Source of the DNA: Sulfitobacter sp. F26169L
GTDB taxonomy: Bacteria > Pseudomonadota > Alphaproteobacteria > Rhodobacterales > Rhodobacteraceae
Assembly (NCBI RefSeq): GCF_026410285.1
Contig: NZ_JAPMLP010000003.1
Location: forward strand, 124,001 to 188,000
Length of the DNA: 64,000 nt
Reading direction: 5' to 3'
Shown here in pieces: positions 44,126-53,234 of the stretch. Made by a program: the position numbers and the translations under genes. Below the pieces are notes generated by a model. That model made no database searches. It saw only the letters and a list, made by a program, of their open reading frames with translations, and was not told where the DNA came from. Numbering within the stretch: position 1 is the first letter of the stretch; each line of letters begins with the position of its first letter.

Positions 44126-45439
44126 TTATTCCGGTGCTTTTACTTCAAACATCAGCCCCTTTGCCGTGCCTTTTGCGAACCCTTTCCAGTAGGTGTGATC
44201 CTCTTTCGCAGTCCCGTCCTCGTTCATTGACCACACACCCTCGTTCGAGTTTTCGACCAGATCAAGGTAGATGCCTTTTTCGGCATCCTCTTTCAGTTGC
44301 TGGTCCAGCCACGCAGTTACAAAATGCTGGGCGATGTTGTTCATGCGCGCCGTGTCCCAAACTGGGTCCGAGTAATGCTCTGATATGTCAAAACCCTTGT
44401 CTTCGTTGAAATAATAGCTCTCCGCCGGGGCTGGCATCGGCGCACCTGCATTGTGGCCGCCGTTTATATAGGTCAACAGCGCCGTTTCCACACCGCTGAC
44501 ATTCTCCCAAATTGCGCGCACGCCTTTTTCGTAAAGGGATGTGTCATCTTGTGATCCTGCAATAAACAACATGGGGATTTGCACACCGGCCAGACCGTCT
44601 GCATCCCAAAACCCTGTGTTCATACCCCAAGGGCCAAAGGCAACGGCGGTTTTGATACGCGGATCGGGCAGCGCGTTATGTGTGTCCGATCCGGCTCGGT
44701 GGATGGCAAGGGTGCCATGGGGCGCGCCCCAGCTATACCCCACCGATGCTTCGGTCACGCCGCCACCGGCGGTGATAATAGCGCCATAGCCGCCCATGGA
44801 ATACCCGATCAGCCCCGTGTTGGCGGCATCAAACAATCCGGCAAACTCTCCGCCCTCAGCTGCTTTTCCGGCCATTTCCTCCAGCACAAACAATTGATCC
44901 AGCGAGCGGTTAACCAGCGTGGAGCCAAACGCCGCCTGCGTGCGATACGTACTGTCAGTGTGATCAATAGAGGCCACAACGTAGCCCTTGGATGCAAGGT
45001 TTTCCGCCAGATGCGACAGCAGAAAACGGTTCCCCGGATAGCCGTGGCTGATCAGGACCAAGGGGTAAGGCGTATCCGTGGCGGCGGGTTCAGCGTCGCG
45101 CATGGCTTTACCCGTCAGCGTGACTTCTGTTGTTCCGTCACGCAAATAGGCTTTTAGTTCGGTTGATCCTGTTGCCCCCTGTGCTGCCGGATACCACATC
45201 TCCACTGTCAGAGGGCGGTCAGAGCGCGGTAACTCCGTCGGTTTGTCCGCTGCTGGATCAATCGCCAGAATGTCGATCTGATCTGGATTTACCAACTCAA
45301 GCTGGCGCACGCCGACTGGAAAATCACCGTACGCGGCCAGCTGTGGCGCGTTTGGCAATTGTGTATCAATCGGATTTGCTTGTGCCGCACCCGCTGCCAT
45401 CAGTGCCACAGGCACCAGAGTTTTCATCACGGTATTCAT
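44126..45439 (-). CDS. Exported alpha/beta hydrolase, dienelactone hydrolase / PAF-acetylhydrolase-like
   Basis: The 437-residue product has a Sec signal peptide (about residues 1-22, ending AAGAAQA), then an alpha/beta hydrolase domain with LVLISHGYPGNR (oxyanion strand), GLIGYSMGGYGA (Ser nucleophile), LFIAGSQDDTSLY (acid) and INGGHNAG (His). The closest known groups are the PAF-acetylhydrolase isoform II and secreted dienelactone-hydrolase-like esterases; the substrate is unknown. The start at 45439 is supported by AGGAG and by the signal peptide; the frame extends upstream without either. It is a lone reverse gene inserted between dnaB and alr, which look like a forward housekeeping series. 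Confidence 0.83.
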   Translation of the reverse strand: MNTVMKTLVPVALMAAGAAQANPIDTQLPNAPQLAAYGDFPVGVRQLELVNPDQIDILAIDPAADKPTELPRSDRPLTVEMWYPAAQGATGSTELKAYLRDGTTEVTLTGKAMRDAEPAATDTPYPLVLISHGYPGNRFLLSHLAENLASKGYVVASIDHTDSTYRTQAAFGSTLVNRSLDQLFVLEEMAGKAAEGGEFAGLFDAANTGLIGYSMGGYGAIITAGGGVTEASVGYSWGAPHGTLAIHRAGSDTHNALPDPRIKTAVAFGPWGMNTGFWDADGLAGVQIPMLFIAGSQDDTSLYEKGVRAIWENVSGVETALLTYINGGHNAGAPMPAPAESYYFNEDKGFDISEHYSDPVWDTARMNNIAQHFVTAWLDQQLKEDAEKGIYLDLVENSNEGVWSMNEDGTAKEDHTYWKGFAKGTAKGLMFEVKAPE

Positions 45440-45722
45440 TGTTTTCTCCTCCACTTTTATCTTCACCCTATAGGGCGCGCGCATCCTCACAAGGAATAGT
45501 TCGTCTGACGTCACGCTCTTTTGCAGAGCAAAACAAGCGGTCATAATCCCATCGTCAACGATGAAGCGCGATTACGCAAAAATAACAACGGCTTCATCCG
45601 GAACGAAATTCTGCTGCCACGCTACGGCTGTGCTGCCAGATACCGCGCCGCCCCCCCGCCGATTGTTCCAAGTACCGACACGCCGTGCTTGACGCCGCCA
45701 AGGAACGTGTCAAAACCCGCGT

Positions 45723-46757
45723 ATGAGTGCTGCAACATTAAACATCAATCTGGAGGCAATCGCCGAAAACTGGCGTGCGCTGGCCAAAATCGCCCAAGTC
45801 GAAACCGCTGCCGTGGTCAAAGCGAATGCTTACGGTCTGGATGCTGGTCGTGTCGCCCGTCACCTTGCCGCGGCGGGTGCGCGGCAGTTCTTCGTCGCTG
45901 TTGCCGAAGAAGGTGTTGCCCTGCGCCGCGCGCTTGGCTCCGGCCCCGCCATTTCCGTTTTTTCTGGCCATATGGCGGGGGATGCGGAAATGATAAAAGG
46001 CGCCAACCTGACACCGATGATCAACTCTGTTGATCAAATGCTGCGCCACGTCGAAGCGCTGCCCGCGCATCCCTTCGGGCTGCAACTTGATACAGGGATG
46101 AACCGACTGGGGATGGAGCCGGCGGAATGGTCCGCCCTGCGCGACATCGCCCTTGCCCAGAATCCGGTGCTGATCATGTCACATCTTGCCTGCGCCGACA
46201 CGCCGGACGATCCGATGAACGAATCCCAGCGCGCTGTATTCGAGGACATGACCCAAGGGCTGGATGTGCCGCTATCACTGGCTGCGACCGGGGGGATATT
46301 GCTGGGCGCAGATTATCACTATGATATGGTCCGCCCCGGTGTCGGCCTTTACGGTGGCCTGCCCTTCGAACAGGCCCTGCCTGTGGTTACACTGGATATT
46401 CCGGTTGTGCAGATCCGCACCGTCGCGACAGGTGAAAAGGTGGGGTATTCAAACGGCTGGACCGCGCCGAATCCTTCAAGAATTGCCACCGTTTCAGCAG
46501 GGTACGCTGACGGGTTGATCCGCGCTATGGGGGGCAAGGCCCGAATGCATGCCAACGGTGTGGCTGTCCCTGTGGTGGGCCGTGTGTCGATGGATCTGAT
46601 CACTGTCGACGTGAGCGAATTGAAAGGCGATCCGGAAACGCTGCAACTGATCGGCGCGCACCAGTCTGTTGATGATGTCGCCGCCTTTGCAGGCACGATC
46701 GGTTATGAAATTCTCACCGGACTTGGCGCGCGCTATCACCGCGTTTGGAGTGCATGA
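45723..46757 (+). CDS. alr: Alanine racemase
   Basis: Alr makes D-alanine for peptidoglycan. The 344-residue protein has the PLP-lysine motif [11 protein letters not shown] near residue 38, the MNRLGM substrate-binding segment, [10 protein letters not shown], and a C-terminal domain with VSAGYADGL (second catalytic Tyr) and [12 protein letters not shown]. It is slightly shorter than the E. coli enzyme but complete. The 283-bp gap upstream separates it from the divergent hydrolase and contains no convincing gene. The stop overlaps the pqiA-like start. Confidence 0.95.
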   Translation: MSAATLNINLEAIAENWRALAKIAQVETAAVVKANAYGLDAGRVARHLAAAGARQFFVAVAEEGVALRRALGSGPAISVFSGHMAGDAEMIKGANLTPMINSVDQMLRHVEALPAHPFGLQLDTGMNRLGMEPAEWSALRDIALAQNPVLIMSHLACADTPDDPMNESQRAVFEDMTQGLDVPLSLAATGGILLGADYHYDMVRPGVGLYGGLPFEQALPVVTLDIPVVQIRTVATGEKVGYSNGWTAPNPSRIATVSAGYADGLIRAMGGKARMHANGVAVPVVGRVSMDLITVDVSELKGDPETLQLIGAHQSVDDVAAFAGTIGYEILTGLGARYHRVWSA

Positions 46758-47206
46758 AACTGCTGCGCATCGCCAATCTGGCGCTTTTGGTCCTTTACCC
46801 CGTGGCATGGTTTGCGCCGTTGATGCGCGCAGGGCTGTTACCACTTTTCGGACTGAGCGAGATTTCCGTGATGACAGGCCTGCAATCGCTATGGGCGTCG
46901 GATATATTTCTCGCGCTTGTTGTGACATTGTTCGCGCTGTTCGCGCCCTATCTGAAAACCATCGGTCTGGCGCTGATCCACTATGATCTGCTGAGCCCGC
47001 GTGTCGAAAAAGTGCTGGGGTTCATGGGCAAGCTTGCTATGGCCGATATTTTTCTGATTGCACTCTACATTACCCTCACAAAGGGAATCGGCGTAGGTCG
47101 GATCGAAGTCGCTTGGGGTCTCTACCTGTTCACCTTCTGCATCATCGCATCCCTGTTAATTAGCTGGAAAACCCAACAATTCCGCGAAAATGCGTCGATT
47201 GAGTGA
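46754..47206 (+). CDS. Paraquat-inducible protein A family (PqiA, single-domain)
   Basis: The 150-residue protein has four predicted membrane helices (near residues 7-27, 50-72, 98-115 and 121-140) and the PqiA-like connector [21 protein letters not shown]. PqiA-type proteins belong to lipid-transport systems with MCE partners (PqiB); no MCE gene is nearby. The start is the ATG overlapping the alr stop (ATGA), so the two are translationally coupled. A single PqiA module is half the size of E. coli PqiA, which carries two. Confidence 0.85.
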   Translation: MKLLRIANLALLVLYPVAWFAPLMRAGLLPLFGLSEISVMTGLQSLWASDIFLALVVTLFALFAPYLKTIGLALIHYDLLSPRVEKVLGFMGKLAMADIFLIALYITLTKGIGVGRIEVAWGLYLFTFCIIASLLISWKTQQFRENASIE

Positions 47207-47338
47207 CTAAAGAGAAACAATCAGCGTGGTTGTGATCGATTCTTCGTTAATTTTCCCTTTGCAGGCGCCCAAGGGGGCATTACTCTTAATGGTTGCGGGG
47301 GTGAGCAAGATTTTGCTTACCATTCCGTCTGGGGATGA

Positions 47339-48151
47339 ATGATGCAACAACTAAAAGCCTTTGGCTTTTTTCTACAATACGTGATGCAGCGTCTTGCAAT
47401 GTTGTTCTTCGCAGCATGCGCAGCCGCGCTGACGACCGCGACCATTCTGGCGACCTTGGGCTATTGGCAGTGGATCGAACTGCCCTTCAGCTATGCCGGT
47501 GAACCTGTCGAAAATGCAGGAATGTATTTACAAATCGCGGCGACCGTACTCGCCGCCGGTATTTGCTTTTTCCTGCCCGCGAACGCGCGCATTATGCAAC
47601 TCGAAAACTCTCATCGTCGCTTTACGATGTCGATGGATGACGTGGCGCGCGCCTATGGGGCGGTTCACGCCGCCGATCGTGGCCGCACCTTCCAGCTCAG
47701 CTCGGAATTTGACGCTGTGCGCGAAAGGCTTGCTTATTTGCGCGATCACCCCGATCTCAGCACCCTGGAGCCTGCCTTGCTCGAAGCAGCCGCGCAGATG
47801 AGCCATATCAGCCGCGAACTGGCCGAAGTGTATTCGGACGATAAGATAGCCCGAGCGCGTGATTTTCTCAAACAACGTCAGGAAGAGATAAATCTGTTCA
47901 ACTCCCGTCTGGAACAGGCCAAATCAATCTCGACCGAGATGAAGCACTGGCTTCACGAAGTAGAGCTCGAAGAAAGCGTCGCAGCCGCCCAACTTGCGCG
48001 TCTGACCGAAGAAATGAACGAAATAATGCCACAACTGGGCCGTGAAACCGTTCTGCCGGTTGAAGGCCCTGCAGCTCAGGAAGACGAAGCACCGTTGGAC
48101 AGTACAGCGCTGGACAACAGCGTTTATGAATTGCCCAAAGCTGCCGAGTAA
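47339..48151 (+). CDS. Membrane-anchored coiled-coil protein of unknown function
   Basis: No family name could be assigned with confidence. The 270-residue protein has two membrane helices (about residues 17-40 and 63-80) separated by a 20-residue loop. A long charged helical region of about 150 residues follows, with heptad-like patterns (LKQRQEEINLFNSRLEQAKSI, then ELEESVAAAQLARLTEEMNE) expected to form a coiled coil in the cytoplasm, and then an acidic tail. Related Rhodobacteraceae proteins have been annotated loosely as DNA repair proteins, for which nothing here gives support. Two adjacent ATGs (47339 and 47342) could start it. It lies 132 bases after pqiA. Confidence 0.7.
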   Translation: MMQQLKAFGFFLQYVMQRLAMLFFAACAAALTTATILATLGYWQWIELPFSYAGEPVENAGMYLQIAATVLAAGICFFLPANARIMQLENSHRRFTMSMDDVARAYGAVHAADRGRTFQLSSEFDAVRERLAYLRDHPDLSTLEPALLEAAAQMSHISRELAEVYSDDKIARARDFLKQRQEEINLFNSRLEQAKSISTEMKHWLHEVELEESVAAAQLARLTEEMNEIMPQLGRETVLPVEGPAAQEDEAPLDSTALDNSVYELPKAAE

Positions 48152-48162
48152 TTCGGGTTTTC

Positions 48163-48353
48163 CTAGTCGGTTTGTACCAAATAGCGTGAATCGGCGCAGC
48201 CCAACACGCCACCTTTGATCTGAACTCTTATCCATTGACCCTTCCTCGACACCATTGTGACACTGTCACCGGGGTAAAACGGCGTCTAATAGCCGTGCTG
48301 GTGCCCGACCCTTCGCCCAGGTTCAGGTATCCGTCAGATGTTGATTGAACCGT
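48163..48353 (-). pseudogene. Remnant of a second SH3 domain, cut off by a stop and a frameshift
   Basis: Directly after the TAG that ends the SH3 gene, the same frame continues as TVQSTSDGYLNLGEGSGTST, closely matching EPTSDGFLNLRSGRGTG of the first domain. At about 48286-48287 one base is missing. In the shifted frame the text resumes as TPFYPGDSVTMVS, RVQIKGGVLG and YLVQTD before a TAG at 48163. Restoring the TAG codon and one base would give a protein of about 155 residues with two SH3 domains. The lesions look like ordinary decay, although a sequencing error for the indel cannot be excluded. Confidence 0.75.
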
Positions 48354-48629
48354 CTAAACCGTGCCATCCAGATTAATGTAGGTGTATAGATACTTCTCCG
48401 CAGACCAGCCGACCTCACCGTCAGGCAGGCGCACACGCAGCCGGTTGCCCCGCTGTTCCGGAAACGTCACAGCATCATCCGCGTATAGCGTTGTGATAAT
48501 ACTGTGCCCTGTCCCCCGTCCGGATCGCAAGTTCAAGAACCCGTCGGACGTCGGCTCAACATAATAGGTTTGGGCAAAAGCCCCCGACGCCAACAGCGAC
48601 AATCCCGCAGCGGAAAACAGCGCCATCAT
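48354..48629 (-). CDS. Exported single SH3-domain protein (truncated form of a two-domain protein)
   Basis: The 91-residue product has a signal peptide (MMALFSAAGLSLLASGAFA, cleaved after AFA) and one bacterial SH3 domain (SDGFLNLRSGRGTGHSIITT through GEVGWSAEKYLYTY). Such domains bind peptidoglycan or act as adaptors in the periplasm. The start is either of two adjacent ATGs (48629 or 48626). The stop at 48354 interrupts what was once a longer gene, since a second SH3 domain can be read beyond it. The shortened protein may still be made and functional. It is divergent from radA across 63 bases. Confidence 0.75.
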   Translation of the reverse strand: MMALFSAAGLSLLASGAFAQTYYVEPTSDGFLNLRSGRGTGHSIITTLYADDAVTFPEQRGNRLRVRLPDGEVGWSAEKYLYTYINLDGTV

Positions 48630-48692
48630 TTTTGTCCCTCTTTTGTTCTCTTTCCCATTGATCCTTACCTTCGGCCGAGGCATCAACGTGCT

Positions 48693-50060
48693 ATGGCAAA
48701 ACCAATCAAAAACTTCTCATGCACCAAATGTGCTACAACTTTCCCCAAATGGTCAGGTCGCTGCGATAATTGCGGCGAATGGAACTCTATCCAAGAGGAT
48801 AAGGGCATCAGCGCTGGCCCACCGTCTAAATCACTGGGCGCGCGGCGTGGCTCTGCGATGGCCCTGATGGACCTCGCCACCGAGGAAGCGCCGCCACCGC
48901 GCACCATGTCGGGGCTGGGCGAGCTTGACCGCGTTTTGGGCGGTGGTCTGGTGGCGGCGTCGGCTATCTTGGTGGGCGGCGATCCCGGGATCGGGAAATC
49001 CACCCTGTTGTTACAAGCCGCAGCTGCCTTTGCAAATCAGGGCCTTAAGGTTGTCTATATCTCGGGTGAGGAAGCCTCGGCGCAGGTGCGCATGCGCGCG
49101 CAGCGCCTCGGCCTGTCGGATGCGACCGTAAGGCTGGGCGCGGAAACCAACTTGCGCGATATTCTTACCACGCTGGACAAAGAACGCCCACATCTGGCGA
49201 TCATCGATTCGATCCAGACCATGTGGGCCGACAATGTCGAAAGCGCGCCGGGGTCAGTATCTCAGGTGCGCGCGGCCAGTCACGAATTGACGTCTTTCGC
49301 CAAGCGCACAGGCACGTCGGTGGTGTTGGTCGGTCACGTTACCAAAGAGGGCCAGATCGCAGGGCCGCGCGTGGTCGAACACATGGTTGATACAGTCCTC
49401 TACTTTGAGGGAGAGCGCGGCCACCCCTTCCGTATCCTGCGCTCGGTCAAAAACCGTTTTGGTCCTGCCGACGAAATCGGTGTGTTTGAGATGACTGGCC
49501 GTGGTCTGGCCGAAGTCACAAACCCCTCTGCCCTGTTCCTGTCAGAGCGCGGCCAACCCGCCGCCGGATCGGTTGTGTTTGCCGGAATTGAAGGCACCCG
49601 CCCTGTGCTGGTTGAGATACAGGCGCTTGTTGCGCCCTCTCCCCATTCTCAGGCGCGCCGTACTGTTGTCGGCTGGGATGGGGGGCGTCTGGCGATGATT
49701 TTGGCAGTGCTGGAAGCGCGCTGCGGGATTCCTTTTGCGGGGCTGGATGTGTACCTGAACGTTGCCGGAGGCATGAAAATATCAGAGCCGGCTGCCGATC
49801 TGGCCGTGGCTTGCGCGCTTTTAAGCGCACGCGAAGACACAGCATTACCCGCAGAGACCGTTGTATTTGGGGAACTTAGCCTGTCAGGTGCCCTTCGCCC
49901 TGCCACGCAGACCGAAAACAGGTTGAAAGAAGCGCAAAAACTTGGTTTTACCTCCGCAATAGCGCCCCAAGGTGGAAAAGCTGTGGAGGTTGAAGGCATC
50001 GCCCTGCGCCCCATGGCAGACCTGACCGCATTTGTGGGCGAAATATTCGGCGCCGGATAA
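48693..50060 (+). CDS. radA: DNA repair protein RadA
   Basis: RadA is a branch-migrating helicase used in recombination and transformation. The 455-residue protein has an N-terminal zinc finger (Cys10, Cys13, Cys24, Cys27), a RecA-like core with GGDPGIGKSTLLLQ (near residue 98), the RadA-specific VKNRFG motif (near 250), and a C-terminal Lon-protease-like domain (AGGMKISEPAADLAVACALLS). The frame opens upstream inside the divergent SH3 gene, but MAKPIKNFSCTKC is the family start. cvpA follows after 27 bases. Confidence 0.96.
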   Translation: MAKPIKNFSCTKCATTFPKWSGRCDNCGEWNSIQEDKGISAGPPSKSLGARRGSAMALMDLATEEAPPPRTMSGLGELDRVLGGGLVAASAILVGGDPGIGKSTLLLQAAAAFANQGLKVVYISGEEASAQVRMRAQRLGLSDATVRLGAETNLRDILTTLDKERPHLAIIDSIQTMWADNVESAPGSVSQVRAASHELTSFAKRTGTSVVLVGHVTKEGQIAGPRVVEHMVDTVLYFEGERGHPFRILRSVKNRFGPADEIGVFEMTGRGLAEVTNPSALFLSERGQPAAGSVVFAGIEGTRPVLVEIQALVAPSPHSQARRTVVGWDGGRLAMILAVLEARCGIPFAGLDVYLNVAGGMKISEPAADLAVACALLSAREDTALPAETVVFGELSLSGALRPATQTENRLKEAQKLGFTSAIAPQGGKAVEVEGIALRPMADLTAFVGEIFGAG

Positions 50061-50087
50061 CGCGCCCCCAAGAAAGGCAAGACGAGC

Positions 50088-50645
50088 ATGGAAGGTTTTA
50101 CCATCATTGATGGCGTGGTGGCATTGGTCATTGTGATGTCAGCGCTGCTTGCCTACGGGCGCGGGTTTGTACGCGAATTGATGGCAATTGTCGGCTGGAT
50201 CGCAGCCGCCGTGCTGGCCTATTTGTTTGCACCACAGGTCGAACCGCTGGTCCGTGAAATTCCCGTAATTGGTGAATTTCTGGCCGACAGCTGCGAATTG
50301 TCGATCATCGGGGCGTTTACGTTGGTTCTTGCGATTACATTGGTTGTTGTATCGCTGTTCACGCCGCTGTTTTCTTCGCTTGTGCAACGCTCGATCTTCG
50401 GCGGTTTCGATCAGGCGCTCGGGTTTATCTTTGGTGTCGCGCGCGGCATCCTGTTGGTTGCAATCGCGTTTTTTGTCTATTCCACCGTGATTACCGGCCA
50501 GCAGTTTACCATGGTGGACGAAAGCCGCTCGGCGCAGGTGTTTGGCCGCTTCGGCGAGCGCATCCAGAACTCCGATCCCGATCAGGCTCTTGGCTGGATC
50601 ACCAGCCGCTACGAAGCACTTGTTTCCAGTTGTTCCGAAAACTGA
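50088..50645 (+). CDS. cvpA: CvpA family membrane protein
   Basis: The 185-residue protein has four membrane helices (about residues 5-22, 27-47, 65-90 and 103-125), the conserved YGRGFVRELMAIVGWIAA, and GGFDQALGFIFGVARGILLV. CvpA was named for colicin V production but is associated with envelope integrity and purF operons. It sits between radA and purF as in many proteobacteria. A 220-bp gap separates it from purF, so co-transcription is uncertain. The C-terminal tail is short and hydrophilic. Confidence 0.9.
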   Translation: MEGFTIIDGVVALVIVMSALLAYGRGFVRELMAIVGWIAAAVLAYLFAPQVEPLVREIPVIGEFLADSCELSIIGAFTLVLAITLVVVSLFTPLFSSLVQRSIFGGFDQALGFIFGVARGILLVAIAFFVYSTVITGQQFTMVDESRSAQVFGRFGERIQNSDPDQALGWITSRYEALVSSCSEN

Positions 50646-50865
50646 GGCTGTTCGCGCTCTCGACAGGAACTGGTGCCACCGGTCCCGCGCATGTCGGAAA
50701 CGGTGGTGCGGGCCCTTTGCATGATGATCACGTTATCGTGGCAACTATATAACATCAGCTAAAAGGCGACATTGACAGGTGACTCTCCTCGCGGAGTTTC
50801 GTAAGAGGTCCTTATCCCTTGTCGGTTGCAGGAGCGCTCACTTGTCCCATACCCCGCCCAAGACA

Positions 50866-52350
50866 ATGCCCCCCGCCCATCCTTTTGACACATCCTATCT
50901 GTCTGATGGCGGTGACGATGATAAGCTAAAAGAGGAATGCGGCGTTTTCGGCGTTGTCGGTGTCGCTGATGCCGCCAGTTTTGTGGCCCTCGGGATGCAT
51001 GCATTGCAGCACCGCGGTCAGGAAGCAGGCGGAATCGTCACCTATGATGCCGAAGCCGGTTTCCAGTCGGCCCGCCGTTTCGGCTATGTGCGCGACAGTT
51101 TCACCAGTCAGAAAGTGATGGAAACATTGCCCGGTCCTATTGGCATAGGGCATGTGCGCTATTCTACGGCAGGCAGCAAAGGGCAGACCGCCATTCGCGA
51201 TGTGCAGCCCTTCTTTGGCGAATTTGCGATGGGTGGTGCGGCAATTGCCCATAACGGGAATATCACCAACGCCAATGCCTTGCGACGCGAATTGATCGAG
51301 CGTGGCTCGATCTTTCAGTCTTCGTCGGACAGCGAATGTATCATTCACCTGATGGCACGTTCCTTGCAACGCAACATCCCCGAACGGATGGAAGATGCCC
51401 TGCGCCGTGTCGAAGGCGCGTTTTCTGTTGTCGCCATGACGCGCACGAAACTGATCGGTGTGCGCGATCCCTTGGGTGTGCGCCCGCTGGTGTTGGGCAA
51501 AATCGGAGACGGATGGGCGCTCAGCTCGGAAACCTGCGCGCTGGACATCATCGGCGCCGAGTTCGTGCGAGAGATCAAGCCGGGCGAAATGGTGGTCATC
51601 ACCGAAAAAGGCGTGTTGAGCCATTTCCCTTTCCGCCCGCAACCCTCCAAGTTTTGCATCTTTGAACACGTGTATTTTTCGCGCCCCGATAGCATCCTGG
51701 GCGGGCGCTCTGTCTATGAAACCCGCGAGGCAATTGGCCGCGAATTGGCCAAAGAAGCCCCTGTCGACGCGGATCTGGTCTGTCCTGTACCTGATTCCGG
51801 TACCCCTGCGGCCATCGGCTATAGCCTGCAAAGCGGTATCCCCTACGCAATGGGCATTATTCGCAACCAATATATGGGTCGCACATTCATCGAGCCGACA
51901 GAAAGCATCCGCAACATGGGGGTGCGTTTGAAACTGAACGTCAACCGCGCGCTGGTGCGGGGCAAGCGGATCATTCTGGTCGACGATTCTGTTGTGCGTG
52001 GCACGACCAGCCGCAAAATCAAAGAAATGATTCTTGATGCGGGCGCCGCCGAAGTCCATTTCCGCATCGCGTCACCCCCTACGGCTTGGCCCTGTTTTTA
52101 CGGCGTCGACACCCCCGACCGTGACAAACTGCTGGCCGCGACCATGTCGGAGGATGAAATGAAGGATCATCTCGGCGTGGACAGCCTCAAGTTTATTTCG
52201 CTGGATGGCCTGTACCGCGCCGTCGGCGAAAGCGAGGGCCGCAACAAATCCTGTCCGCAATATTGCGATGCCTGTTTCTCGGGTGAATATCCGGTCACAC
52301 CGTCTGACAAGGTCGAAGACGGATTTCAGATGAAACCGGCGGCAGAGTGA
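50866..52350 (+). CDS. purF: Amidophosphoribosyltransferase
   Basis: PurF makes phosphoribosylamine, the first step of purine synthesis. The 494-residue protein has a short N-terminal propeptide (24 residues) before the nucleophile Cys25 in EECGVFG. The glutaminase domain has HVRYSTAGSK and AHNGNITNA, and the PRPP motif is VDDSVVRGTTSRKI (near residue 370). The start at 50866 is chosen by homology to the short propeptides of relatives; an upstream GTG at 50779 in frame is less likely. The 220-bp gap before it contains a small CTCC-TCGC-GGAG hairpin but no clear riboswitch. Confidence 0.95.
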   Translation: MPPAHPFDTSYLSDGGDDDKLKEECGVFGVVGVADAASFVALGMHALQHRGQEAGGIVTYDAEAGFQSARRFGYVRDSFTSQKVMETLPGPIGIGHVRYSTAGSKGQTAIRDVQPFFGEFAMGGAAIAHNGNITNANALRRELIERGSIFQSSSDSECIIHLMARSLQRNIPERMEDALRRVEGAFSVVAMTRTKLIGVRDPLGVRPLVLGKIGDGWALSSETCALDIIGAEFVREIKPGEMVVITEKGVLSHFPFRPQPSKFCIFEHVYFSRPDSILGGRSVYETREAIGRELAKEAPVDADLVCPVPDSGTPAAIGYSLQSGIPYAMGIIRNQYMGRTFIEPTESIRNMGVRLKLNVNRALVRGKRIILVDDSVVRGTTSRKIKEMILDAGAAEVHFRIASPPTAWPCFYGVDTPDRDKLLAATMSEDEMKDHLGVDSLKFISLDGLYRAVGESEGRNKSCPQYCDACFSGEYPVTPSDKVEDGFQMKPAAE

Positions 52351-52364
52351 TCTCGCAAGCGCGT

Positions 52365-52387
52365 CTGCTGACACTTGATGTCAGTAG
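52365..52387. repeat. Hairpin after purF
   Basis: CTGCTGACA and TGTCAGTAG form a 9-bp stem (one G-U) with a 5-base loop, 14 bases after the purF stop and 19 bases before the next ATG. No T tract follows, so it might only attenuate read-through into the DUF1801 gene or stabilise the 3' end. Confidence 0.45.
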
Positions 52388-52406
52388 GACGTGCTAGTTT
52401 AGTGCA

Positions 52407-52799
52407 ATGACACAATTCTTTGCAGAAACCATTGGGCAATGGCCATTAGCAGCACGCGATCAATTTAACGAAATGCGCGCGCTGATTCTTTTAGCCGCGT
52501 TAGATGCCAATGTCGGCCCGCTTGAAGAAAGCCTGAAATGGGGCCAGCCCGCGTGGCGGCCAAAACGCGCCCGACAGGGCAGCACACTCCGGCTGAACTG
52601 GCAGGACAATTCGCCGCACACTATTGTACTGTTTGTTGACTGCAAAACCAATATCAGCGCGACCATTCACGAAATCTACCCGACTGATTTTGAGTATGAA
52701 TCGGGCCGCGCGTTGCGACTGACACTCGGCGCCCCCCTGCCCGTTCAGGCAATTGACCACCTTGCGCGGATCACTTTCACTTACCACCTCAAATCCTGA
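52407..52799 (+). CDS. DUF1801-domain (YdhG-like) protein
   Basis: The 130-residue protein has the DUF1801 pattern: a helical N-terminus (FAETIGQWPLAARDQFNEMRAL), the conserved EESLKWGQPAWRP, then a beta-rich half ending ITFTYHLKS. The fold is related to iron-chaperone-like small proteins, but the biochemical role is not established. It follows purF by 56 bases. The tail of the protein is complete and normal in length. Confidence 0.8.
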   Translation: MTQFFAETIGQWPLAARDQFNEMRALILLAALDANVGPLEESLKWGQPAWRPKRARQGSTLRLNWQDNSPHTIVLFVDCKTNISATIHEIYPTDFEYESGRALRLTLGAPLPVQAIDHLARITFTYHLKS

Positions 52800-52914
52800 C
52801 GGCGCAGTTCCGCGCATCACTTGGCAACGCTTTGCCGAGCGCGGTACTTCCCCCTTTCCCCCGCAGCAAGACAATCATAGCTCCGCCAATGAAATACTTG
52901 ATGGAGGAGCTGTC

Positions 52915-53193
52915 ATGTCCACCAATACCCCCCAAGCCGACACCGGCACGCCTACACCACCCGAAGTTGAAAAGCTGGCCACTCAAGAAGTCCGACTGGA
53001 CCAGACCGCACTTATCGGCATTTTCGGATCAAGCGACACCTTGAAAGCAATGATACGCCTGCCGCGCGGTGACACGCAGACTGTCACTGTTGGCGACCGT
53101 GTCGCCGGTGGCACCGTTATGGCGATCGGCGAGGATCAACTGGTGCTTTCGCGCAGAGGTACACAAAAGGTTATGCGCCTGCCAACCAGCTAG
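52915..53193 (+). CDS. Small protein with a GspC/PilP-like beta domain, function unknown
   Basis: The 92-residue product begins with a Thr/Pro-rich tail without signal peptide. It continues into a compact beta region (ALIGIFGSSDTLKAMIRLP, TVTVGDRVAGGTVMAIGED, LVLSRRGTQKVMRLP). This resembles the HR domain of type II secretion GspC and type IV pilus PilP proteins, which position secretion channels, but no secretion or pilus gene is nearby. GGAGGAG precedes the ATG at 52915. The stop overlaps an in-frame GTG of the next gene, so the pair is likely co-transcribed. Confidence 0.6.
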   Translation: MSTNTPQADTGTPTPPEVEKLATQEVRLDQTALIGIFGSSDTLKAMIRLPRGDTQTVTVGDRVAGGTVMAIGEDQLVLSRRGTQKVMRLPTS

Positions 53194-53234
53194 TGCCCCT
53201 TGACGCCGCGCAGTCCGCCGCGCATATCCCTGCT

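Noticed and set aside
45521..45722. Forward frame between the hydrolase and alr
   Set aside because: The same frame runs on into alr in the wrong phase and shows no conserved segment; it is probably a shadow.
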